The position numbers and the translations under genes were made by a program. From NCBI GenBank assembly GCA_021828575.1, contig JAJZEL010000192.1, positions 1 through 7,002 of the forward strand: DNA of 7,002 nucleotides. Direction: 5' to 3'. The notes below the pieces were generated by a model. That model ran no database searches and was not told the DNA's origin. It saw nothing but the letters and a program-made list of their open reading frames with translations. The DNA comes from Pseudomonadota bacterium (GTDB lineage: Bacteria; Pseudomonadota; Gammaproteobacteria; Burkholderiales; Ferrovaceae). Shown here in pieces: positions 1 through 4,746 of the stretch (positions are counted from its first letter, which is position 1; each line of letters begins with the position of its first letter).

Positions 1-594
1 CTGAATTATCATGTACTGGGTGCAGGGGAAGGTTGGGCCAAATCGATTCTGTTCAACGCCAAGACTCGGGACGACTTTTCCGCATTTTTTGAACGCAAGG
101 ACGTGTTTGCCCTGGGTGTGTGCAACGGGTGTCAGATGATGAGTGCCTTGTCGGAACTGATTCCAGGTACGGGCCATTGGCCGCGATTCATGCGTAATCG
201 TTCGGAGCAATTCGAGGCCCGGCTGGTACTGGTTCAGGTTGAGAAAACGCCGTCGCTGTTTTTTGCCGGTATGGAGGGCAGCCGGATTCCTGTTCCCGTG
301 GCCCATGGCGAGGGGCGGGTGGTTTTTTCGGAAAACAGGGAGGAGGTGCGGGGGTTGGTACCATTGCGCTACGTGGATGGTCATGGTCGGATGGCACACA
401 CTTATCCGCTGAATCCGAATGGCTCGCCGGAGGGCATTGCAGGAGTCACTTCCACCGATGGACGATTCACCATTTGCATGCCTCATCCCGAACGCGCCGT
501 GCGTACCGTTCAATTATCCTGGCATCCGGACGGTTGGGGTGAAGAAGGCCCTTGGTTGAAAATGTTCCAGAATGCAAGAAAATTCATCGGATGA
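1..594 (+). CDS. purL: Phosphoribosylformylglycinamidine synthase, C-terminal glutaminase part (partial, 5' end outside window)
   Basis: PurL converts FGAR to FGAM in cytoplasmic purine synthesis, using ammonia released from glutamine. Only the last 197 codons are present, covering the class I glutamine amidotransferase domain of the long fused PurL of beta/gammaproteobacteria. The nucleophile lies in LGVCNGCQMMS (Cys codon 121-123), and the His/Glu of the catalytic triad lie in MPHPERAVRT near the end. WPRFMRN, HGEGRV, LRYVD and NPNGSPEGIAGVT are further family motifs, and the protein ends in the usual WHP-WGE-GPW-NARK pattern. The reading frame is open from base 1. GTG at 103 is internal and not a start. 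The first residues, LNYHVLGAGEGWAKS, do not fit the normal FSYGDVLGAGEGWAKS: one residue is missing and several differ, so the first ten bases are suspect. Identification is secure. Confidence 0.95.
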   Translation: MNYHVLGAGEGWAKSILFNAKTRDDFSAFFERKDVFALGVCNGCQMMSALSELIPGTGHWPRFMRNRSEQFEARLVLVQVEKTPSLFFAGMEGSRIPVPVAHGEGRVVFSENREEVRGLVPLRYVDGHGRMAHTYPLNPNGSPEGIAGVTSTDGRFTICMPHPERAVRTVQLSWHPDGWGEEGPWLKMFQNARKFIG

Positions 595-618
595 CGAACG
601 CTTTTCAGGAAGATACCC

Positions 619-1476
619 ATGTCTGCCAATGCCATTGACGTGACTGATGAAGGATTTCAGGAGCGGGTCATCGAGGCTTCGAGGCGCGTCCCGGTGATTT
701 TGGATTTTTGGGCAGAATGGTGCGGGCCTTGCCAGGTGTTGAAACCCATTCTGGAAAAACTGGCTGCCGAATACCAGGGTCGGTTTGTTCTGGCCAAGGT
801 GGACTCGGATGAACACCCGCGACTTGCAGGGCGATATGCGGTTCGTGGCATCCCGACCGTGGTGGCTGTGGTGAACGGCGAGGAAGTGGAACGATTTTCC
901 GGGGCACAACCCGAAAGTCAGGTGAGACAGTTTCTGGATCGGGTGATTCCTTCCCTGGCTTCCAGGCATCGCGATGAAGCCATGGCTCTGGTGGCGCAAG
1001 GGCATGTGTCAACCGCGGTTGGGTTGCTGGAAAAAGCGCTGGAAACAACGCCGGGTGATGAGTCGCTGCGCATGATGCTGGCAAGGCTGCAATGGGATTC
1101 GGGATTTTGTGACGAGGCACGCAAAACCATGGACGCACTTGCTCCTGCCAGTCGTCTGGAGGAGGAGGCCGCAGCATTGCTGGCCAAAATGGAACTGGAA
1201 GAAAAAATTCGTGACCTTCCTGGAGAAGAGACCTTGCTGGAGCAGATTGTCTCGGCCCCGGAGGATCTGGGGGCAAGGCTGAATTATGCCAGTGTGATGG
1301 CCAGCAAGGGTGATTACGGTGCGGCGTTGGATCAGTTGCTGGAAATTGTCCGGAGAGACCGCACTTTTCAGGACGATGTGGGTCGAAAGACCATGCTCAA
1401 ACTGTTCCAGATGATACAGGGCCAGGATGATCTGGTGAGTCGGTACCGGAAACTACTCTCCGCCACTCTGCATTGA
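619..1476 (+). CDS. cnoX: CnoX/YbbN-type thioredoxin-TPR co-chaperone with intact CGPC active site
   Basis: The 285-residue protein matches E. coli YbbN/CnoX (about 284 residues) in length and order. A thioredoxin domain spans roughly 1-110, with FWAEWCGPC (Cys35, Cys38) and the cis-proline loop GIPT (Pro79). Helical TPR-like repeats follow to the end, closing with the family-typical GRKTMLKLFQ...SRYRKLL. CnoX is a cytoplasmic holdase that protects oxidation-damaged clients and passes them to GroEL/DnaK. The E. coli protein has a degenerate SxxC site and a Cys at about 63 (LDCD). Here the site is a normal CGPC, and that Cys is Ser63 (VDSD), so this version probably works as a redox-active thioredoxin. 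ATG at 619 has a Shine-Dalgarno-like AGGAAGA at 607-613 and lies 24 bases after the purL stop, so co-transcription with purL is possible. Family assignment is secure; redox behaviour is inferred. Confidence 0.9.
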   Translation: MSANAIDVTDEGFQERVIEASRRVPVILDFWAEWCGPCQVLKPILEKLAAEYQGRFVLAKVDSDEHPRLAGRYAVRGIPTVVAVVNGEEVERFSGAQPESQVRQFLDRVIPSLASRHRDEAMALVAQGHVSTAVGLLEKALETTPGDESLRMMLARLQWDSGFCDEARKTMDALAPASRLEEEAAALLAKMELEEKIRDLPGEETLLEQIVSAPEDLGARLNYASVMASKGDYGAALDQLLEIVRRDRTFQDDVGRKTMLKLFQMIQGQDDLVSRYRKLLSATLH

Positions 1477-1480
1477 TTTC

Positions 1481-1489
1481 TGCTATTTT
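1481..1489 (+). promoter_or_regulatory. Possible extended -10 promoter element upstream of the TPR gene
   Basis: The bases TGCTATTTT form a TGn-TATTTT extended -10 match just after the cnoX stop. No good -35 lies 17 bases upstream. Transcription from it would start near 1496, giving a leader of about 60 bases before the ATG at 1556. This is a weak pattern match only. Confidence 0.2.
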
Positions 1490-1545
1490 GCCCCCATCTG
1501 GAGCGCAGGGATGCCGCTTGTCCCGGAAAAATTCACTGCATTTTT

Positions 1546-1549
1546 GGAG
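1546..1549 (+). promoter_or_regulatory. Ribosome binding site that favours the 1556 start
   Basis: GGAG lies six bases before ATG 1556, which opens directly into a signal peptide (MSKRLLLL). An in-frame ATG at 1511 also has a GGAG (1500-1503, seven bases away), so the Shine-Dalgarno sequences alone do not decide. The longer form would put 15 residues, several of them acidic, before the signal peptide, which is atypical. Confidence 0.5.
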
Positions 1550-1555
1550 ATTGAC

Positions 1556-2356
1556 ATGAGTAAACGGTTACTGCTGCTTGTCGCCCTGCTGATTGGCGTC
1601 CAGAGTCCATCATGGGCAGAGCCCACGATGGATCAGGTGTATAACGCCGCCAGGAACGGGCAAATGGATGAAGCGCGCAGCATGATGCAGGAGGTGCTGC
1701 GTGCCCATCCGAATAGTGCAAAAGCCCATTTTGTGGATGCAGAAGTTTTGGCCCGTTCAGGGGATCTGAACGCAGCGCGTGACGAACTGGCCATGGCGGA
1801 AAAATTGCAACCGGGTCTTCCGTTTGCCAATCCTTCAGCAGTTCAGGAACTCAGGCAGGAGCTGTCCGGCCGGAACCTTCCAGTGGCTAATGAAGCGGCC
1901 GGGCACAGTGGGCTCTCTTGGGGTTGGATACTGGTGCTGGGTGGCCTTGGGCTCCTTTTCGTGATCTGGATGGTGCGCAGGCAGGCACAACGACCTGTGG
2001 TGTATACCCAAATGCCTCCTTCCGGCGGTGGTTACTATCCTCCAGGTGGTGTGCCCGGTGGACAGCCCATGGCCCCAATGGGCGGTGGCGGGGGCAGTGG
2101 CATACTGGGTACTCTGGCCACGGGTGCTGCCTTGGGTGCTGGCATGGTGGCTGGTGAAGCGCTGGCCCATCGTCTGGTGGACGGGGGGGGACAGTCTTCC
2201 TCTTCGGAAGGGTATGTGGAACCTCCCATGGGTGGGGCAGGAAGCAACAGCGACATGGGTGGGCAGGATTTTGGTGTGTCTGATTCGGGTTCCTGGGATG
2301 ATTCCTCGGGTTCCTGGGATTCATCCGGGGGGGATTCCGGGTCGGATTGGTCGTGA
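1556..2356 (+). CDS. Exported, membrane-anchored TPR protein with Gly/Ser-rich tail (function unknown)
   Basis: I do not recognise a named gene. From ATG 1556 the protein has 266 residues. A signal peptide comes first (1-21, basic MSKR, hydrophobic core, cleavage likely after SWA). Residues about 24-100 form two TPR-like helical pairs (QVYNAARNGQMDEARSMMQE; then AKAHFVDAEVLARSGDLNAA). A membrane helix follows at about 121-140, then the basic stretch RRQAQR. Next come a Pro/Gly-rich linker (150-180), a Gly/Ala-rich segment (182-207, ILGTLATGAALGAGMVAG) and an acidic Ser/Gly/Trp tail (243-266). The topology suggests TPRs in the periplasm and the tail in the cytoplasm. The Gly/Ala segment plus Ser/Asp/Trp tail resembles the C-terminus of DUF2076-type envelope proteins, but this is from memory. 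The dps start is 30 bases downstream, so the two are probably co-transcribed. The gene is convincing; its role is unknown. Confidence 0.8.
   Translation: MSKRLLLLVALLIGVQSPSWAEPTMDQVYNAARNGQMDEARSMMQEVLRAHPNSAKAHFVDAEVLARSGDLNAARDELAMAEKLQPGLPFANPSAVQELRQELSGRNLPVANEAAGHSGLSWGWILVLGGLGLLFVIWMVRRQAQRPVVYTQMPPSGGGYYPPGGVPGGQPMAPMGGGGGSGILGTLATGAALGAGMVAGEALAHRLVDGGGQSSSSEGYVEPPMGGAGSNSDMGGQDFGVSDSGSWDDSSGSWDSSGGDSGSDWS
2285..2320 (+). repeat. Two 15-bp direct repeats, 21-bp period, inside the TPR gene tail
   Basis: TCGGGTTCCTGGGAT occurs at 2285-2299 and again, identical, at 2306-2320. The 21-base period equals seven codons and encodes SGSWDDS followed by SGSWDSS. It most likely arose by in-frame duplication and could vary in copy number between strains. 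Confidence 0.85.
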
Positions 2357-2386
2357 CATCATCTGAACAATAACAGGAGGCAAAGC

Positions 2387-2878
2387 ATGGGAAGTCGCAA
2401 GAAACCGGCGATCCAGATTGGCATTTCCGCGCAGGACAGGAAATCCATATCGCAAGGACTCAGTCGGCTGTTGGCTGAAACCTACACCCTGTACCTGACA
2501 ACGCACAATTTTCACTGGAATGTCACTGGTCCGCAGTTCAACACGTTGCATGGCATGTTCATGGTCCAGTACACGGAGTTGTGGAATGCGGTGGATCCCA
2601 TTGCAGAGCGCATCCGTGCGCTGGGTTTTCCTGCCCCCGGTTCCTACGAAGCTTTTGGTCGTCTGAGTCGTTTGCCGGATGCGCCATTGACTCCACCCAA
2701 GGCCACGCAGATGGTGGAATGGCTGGCCCGAGGGCACGAGCAGCTGGCCGCCACGGCGCGCGAAGTTTTCAAAAATGCCGACAAGGCGGATGATCAGCCC
2801 ACGGCCGATCTTCTGACACAGCGTATGGATGTGCATGAAAAAACTGCCTGGATGTTGCGCTCCCTTCTGGAGGAGTGA
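2387..2878 (+). CDS. dps: Dps-family ferritin (DNA starvation/stationary phase protection protein)
   Basis: Dps proteins form 12-subunit shells in the cytoplasm that oxidise Fe(II) with hydrogen peroxide, store the iron and often bind DNA. The 163-residue length is typical. The signature runs HNFHWNVTGPQFNTLH (His43, His55), then DPIAERIRALG (Asp70, Glu74). These match the intersubunit ferroxidase residues H51, H63, D78 and E82 of E. coli Dps. The position matching E. coli Asp67 is Met59, which would weaken the canonical site. The short basic N-terminus (MGSRKKP) could contact DNA. ATG 2387 has a strong AGGAGG at 2375-2380 with six-base spacing. The gene follows the TPR gene by 30 bases and is followed by a possible terminator, so the two may form one unit. 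Family is secure; biochemical competence is not shown. Confidence 0.95.
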   Translation: MGSRKKPAIQIGISAQDRKSISQGLSRLLAETYTLYLTTHNFHWNVTGPQFNTLHGMFMVQYTELWNAVDPIAERIRALGFPAPGSYEAFGRLSRLPDAPLTPPKATQMVEWLARGHEQLAATAREVFKNADKADDQPTADLLTQRMDVHEKTAWMLRSLLEE

Positions 2879-2904
2879 TCTTGGCGGCCGTATTACTTTG
2901 TTAC

Positions 2905-2929
2905 AAAGGGTGGGTGCAACCTTCCTTTT
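2905..2929 (+). terminator. Candidate Rho-independent terminator after dps
   Basis: In RNA, bases 2905-2915 pair with 2919-2929 around a three-base loop (GCA). The stem is AAAGGG, a T/T mismatch, then GGGT, with two G-U pairs. The A-rich 5' arm and UUUU at the 3' arm fit an intrinsic terminator, but the U-run is short and lies within the stem. It begins 26 bases after the dps stop. A competing small stem (CTTTG 2896-2900 with CAAAG 2904-2908) overlaps it. Confidence 0.4.
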
Positions 2930-2934
2930 CAGGC

Positions 2935-2953
2935 GTTGTCTCTTGTGGACAAC
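2935..2953. promoter_or_regulatory. Inverted repeat GTTGTC-N7-GACAAC upstream of the Spy-like gene
   Basis: Perfect six-base arms at 2935-2940 and 2948-2953 are separated by seven bases. The element lies 38 bases before the Spy-like start codon, in the only sizeable gap upstream of that gene, where an operator or leader hairpin would be expected. I do not recognise it as the site of a known regulator. Confidence 0.35.
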
Positions 2954-2990
2954 ATCGTGTTTGTTCTTTCGTTAGGTCAGGAGATCACAA

Positions 2991-3578
2991 ATGTCAATGA
3001 ATGTCGTGAAAAAGCTGGTGCTGGTTGTAGGCAGTGCGCTTCTCATCCAGTCGGTAGGTGCCTTGGCCGCGGACTCGTCCATGGCGCCGCCTCCCCCTCC
3101 TTCCAAGTCTTCTCCTGCCGCGGATAACCCCTCCATGGAAAAGGCCCTGTCCACTTACTGGATGGACAAGACGCACCACATGCTGGACGACCTCAAGGGC
3201 AAGCTGAACCTGCAACCGGGTCAGCAGCCAGCCTGGGACACCTGGTCCCGGTCAATCCTGGACAACTCCCATGCTCAGGTGGAAAAAATGGCTCACTGGC
3301 ACAAGGAACACATGAAACTGGGAGGGGTGGAAGATGCGGACAGAGCACATCTGACCACGCCGCAAAGAATGAACAAAGGACTTGACCATCTGCGGATTGA
3401 AATCAAACGCATGCAGGACCACGTGGCGCAACTGGAAAAAGCGCAAGCCAGTACCCAGCAATTTTACGATTCGCTGGATACCAACCAAAAAACGATTTTT
3501 GACCTGTACTGGCAAAAAACCTATGAAAGCGGCTGGCGCAGCCACATGATGGGTGACGGACACTGCGGCGGCATGTAA
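2991..3578 (+). CDS. Spy/CpxP-like periplasmic protein, His- and Met-rich
   Basis: The 195-residue protein starts with a clear signal peptide (VVKKLVLVVGSALLIQS, cleavage near ALA 24-26) and a proline-rich linker (33-37). The mature part is mainly helical. It carries LNLQPGQQPAW (72-82) and the LTxxQ-type motifs LTTPQ (121-125) and LDTNQ (162-166), typical of Spy/CpxP-family periplasmic chaperones or stress sensors. These act as small helical cradles for unfolded envelope proteins. Unusual here are eleven His residues in the mature chain (for example HWHKEH at 102-107) and a C-terminal tail SHMMGDGHCGGM with one Cys, which suggest metal binding. Start 2991 is chosen for AGGAG at 2979-2983, seven bases away; ATG 2997 would be too far. 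An inverted repeat and a candidate terminator upstream suggest its own promoter. Family is fairly sure; metal binding is inferred. Confidence 0.8.
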   Translation: MSMNVVKKLVLVVGSALLIQSVGALAADSSMAPPPPPSKSSPAADNPSMEKALSTYWMDKTHHMLDDLKGKLNLQPGQQPAWDTWSRSILDNSHAQVEKMAHWHKEHMKLGGVEDADRAHLTTPQRMNKGLDHLRIEIKRMQDHVAQLEKAQASTQQFYDSLDTNQKTIFDLYWQKTYESGWRSHMMGDGHCGGM

Positions 3579-3590
3579 TTCGTGTCCCTC

Positions 3591-3622
3591 CCTGCCATGT
3601 CATTCGGTTCCTGCCATCTCAT
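3591..3622. repeat. 13-bp imperfect direct repeat, 19-bp period, before the Gly/Trp-rich gene
   Basis: CCTGCCATGTCAT (3591-3603) and CCTGCCATCTCAT (3610-3622) differ at one base and are separated by six bases. They fill much of the 65-base gap between the Spy-like stop and the next start, ending nine bases before the Shine-Dalgarno. Tandem half-sites with about two-turn spacing are common for response regulators, so an operator is possible. No regulator is recognised. Confidence 0.6.
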
Positions 3623-3643
3623 ATTAGAAAGGGGGTAGATGCC

Positions 3644-4204
3644 ATGACGACCTCGGGACGATTCATCAGATTGTGCGGAGTGGGGTTGGTCGTGCTGACC
3701 CTGTCGGGCGTATCGTCTACGGGGTTGGCATTTGGCCCTGGTGGTGGTGGACATGGTGGCCATTTCGCTGGTCCCGGTGGACACTATGGTGTACCTGGAG
3801 GAGGATGGCGTGGTGGAGGTTGGCGAGGCGGCTGGGGTGGTGGCTGGCGTGGAGGTTGGGAAGGTTGGCGTGGAGGTTGGGGCTGGGACGGCTGGGGTTG
3901 GGGTTTTGGTGCCGGCCTCGGGGCTGGTGCCCTGCTGGCCAGTCCCTATTATGATCCTTACCCGTGGGGCGGTTATTACGTGCCAGCCTATCCAACCGCT
4001 GCAGTGGTGACGTCCGTGCCAGAATCTCCACCCGTATCACCTCAGGGGACTACCTATCTGGGCAACGGGGCCGGTCCGGCTCCGCAGTCGGGCAACAGCT
4101 GGTTTTACTGTGACTCGGCCAAGGCGTACTACCCTTATGTGAAGCAGTGCCCCGAACCTTGGCGCGAAGTGCCTGCAACCCCTCCGGGTCCGGTACAGAA
4201 ATAG
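3644..4204 (+). CDS. Exported Gly/Trp-rich protein with conserved Cys-pair C-terminal domain (function unknown)
   Basis: The 186-residue protein has a signal peptide (1-29, cleavage near GLA/F). A low-complexity Gly/His/Trp/Arg region follows (31-88, repeated WRGGW units), then a short Gly/Ala hydrophobic segment (88-100), a Tyr/Pro-rich linker (101-140) and a compact C-terminal domain SWFYCDSAKAYYPYVKQCPEPW (152-173) with EVPATPP after it. The Y/F-YCDSAKAYYPYVxxCPxxW motif recurs in many short, Gly-rich, exported proteins of Proteobacteria, from general knowledge. Cys156 and Cys169 could form a disulfide. ATG 3644 has an AAAGGGGG Shine-Dalgarno (3628-3635), eight bases away. It lies 65 bases after the Spy-like gene and ends four bases from the convergent usp stop. 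It is probably a periplasmic or outer-surface protein; no function can be given. Confidence 0.8.
   Translation: MTTSGRFIRLCGVGLVVLTLSGVSSTGLAFGPGGGGHGGHFAGPGGHYGVPGGGWRGGGWRGGWGGGWRGGWEGWRGGWGWDGWGWGFGAGLGAGALLASPYYDPYPWGGYYVPAYPTAAVVTSVPESPPVSPQGTTYLGNGAGPAPQSGNSWFYCDSAKAYYPYVKQCPEPWREVPATPPGPVQK
3803..3898 (+). repeat. Degenerate tandem repeats encoding WRGGW units
   Basis: The region is built of TGG-CGT/CGA-GGx-GGx-TGG codon blocks. The cleanest pair, TGGCGTGGAGGTTGG, occurs identically at 3845-3859 and 3866-3880 with a 21-base (seven-codon) period. The repeats keep the reading frame and encode alternating Trp, Arg and Gly. Copy-number variation by slippage is plausible. Confidence 0.75.
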
Positions 4205-4215
4205 TTGTTTACCGG
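4190..4215. repeat. Inverted repeat spanning both convergent stop codons
   Basis: CCGGTA (4190-4195) and TACCGG (4210-4215) are perfect arms with a 14-base spacer that contains the TAG of the Gly/Trp-rich gene; the second arm overlaps the usp stop (4209-4211). With four bases between the genes, this is the only visible structure that could act on both transcripts. No T-tract follows on either strand, so it is not a classical terminator. Confidence 0.3.
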
Positions 4216-4637
4216 TAGACGAGGACGGGGATGCTGGAGTGGGTCAGCACTTTCTGTGTCTCGCTGCCGAGCAGCAGGCTGACGAGTCCTTTTCTGCCGT
4301 GCGAGGCCATTAGTATCAGATCGCACCCTTTCTGATCGGCTGTTTTGATGATGCCTTCATAGGGAGAGAATTCCAAGCTTGTGGCCGTCTCGCAGGCGAC
4401 CCCCGCCTTTTGGGCTGACTCTTCGAATTCCCTGAGATGCTGCACGGCCTCCTCGTGCAGTTGATCCAGAACCACCTGAGGCGTATCTACGGCGAATTCG
4501 GTCATGGGCAATGTTTCCACCACACAGGCATAGGCTGTGACTTTGGCGCCCAAATTCCTGGCCAGTTCCAAGGCTGCTGTTACGGCTTTTCGCGAGAGCG
4601 GGCCGCCATCAGTGGGTACGAGGATGTGTTTAAACAT
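4209..4637 (-). CDS. Universal stress protein, UspA family
   Basis: The 142-residue single-domain protein has the usual Usp length and alpha/beta order. The N-terminus MFKHILVPTDGG carries the nucleotide-contacting Asp10. The C-terminal MASHGRKGLVSLLLGSETQKV (110-130) matches the ATP-binding G-2x-G-9x-G(S/T) pattern: Gly114, nine residues, Gly124-Ser125, with Ala111 at the first Gly position. It is therefore likely an ATP-binding type Usp, a cytoplasmic protein induced by starvation, oxidative or other stress. On the minus strand AGGA (4647-4644) lies six bases before the start at 4637. It is divergent from ccmF and convergent with the Gly/Trp-rich gene, so it is transcribed alone. A perfect TATAAT lies upstream. 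The exact paralogue cannot be assigned, so no symbol is given. Confidence 0.93.
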   Translation of the reverse strand: MFKHILVPTDGGPLSRKAVTAALELARNLGAKVTAYACVVETLPMTEFAVDTPQVVLDQLHEEAVQHLREFEESAQKAGVACETATSLEFSPYEGIIKTADQKGCDLILMASHGRKGLVSLLLGSETQKVLTHSSIPVLVYR

Positions 4638-4681
4638 GATGGGTCCTGCAAAACAGGGTTGGGAAAGTCAAGATTGAGTCC

Positions 4682-4687
4682 ATTATA
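4682..4687 (-). promoter_or_regulatory. Candidate -10 box of the usp promoter
   Basis: The minus strand reads TATAAT exactly, preceded by TGGC, close to an extended -10. The -35 region about 17 bases upstream (plus strand 4705-4710, minus CGTAAG) does not match TTGACA. That would suit an activator-dependent or stress-sigma promoter. Transcription would start near 4675, about 38 bases before the usp start codon. Confidence 0.4.
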
Positions 4688-4746
4688 GCCATCACTGATG
4701 TACACTTACGTGTTTTTTCGAAATCCAACCTGGCAAAAGGTGCCTG

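Noticed and set aside
668..1276. Long antisense open frame inside cnoX
   Set aside because: It is Pro/Arg-rich, has no recognisable motif, and lies wholly over a well-supported gene; it reflects codon bias of the opposite strand.
1511..1555. Upstream in-frame ATG at 1511 as the TPR gene start
   Set aside because: It would bury the signal peptide behind 15 residues with acidic charges; it has a GGAG too, so it is less likely rather than impossible.
1887..2324. Antisense open frame rich in Pro, His and Arg over the TPR gene tail
   Set aside because: Its composition is the complement of the Gly/Ser/Trp-coding repeats, with no family features.
2321..2836. 171-codon antisense open frame over dps
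   Set aside because: The dps frame is strongly conserved by motif; the antisense protein has no recognisable domain and no clear ribosome binding site.
3803..3898. Short repeats considered as a CRISPR array or non-coding satellite
   Set aside because: The units are in frame, have no unique spacers and encode WRGGW repeats within a signal-peptide protein.
4668..4677. TCAAGATTGA dyad as an FNR or CRP-type site before ccmF
   Set aside because: FNR sites read TTGAT-N4-ATCAA; this has the arms reversed with two-base spacing, and four-base arms are expected by chance.
4659..4689. TTGGGA and TATAGC as a ccmF promoter
   Set aside because: The spacer is 19 bases and the -10 has only four matches; it overlaps the better minus-strand TATAAT, so the ccmF promoter remains unassigned.
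4702..4713. ACAC-N4-GTGT dyad before ccmF
   Set aside because: Four-base arms are too short to support an operator.
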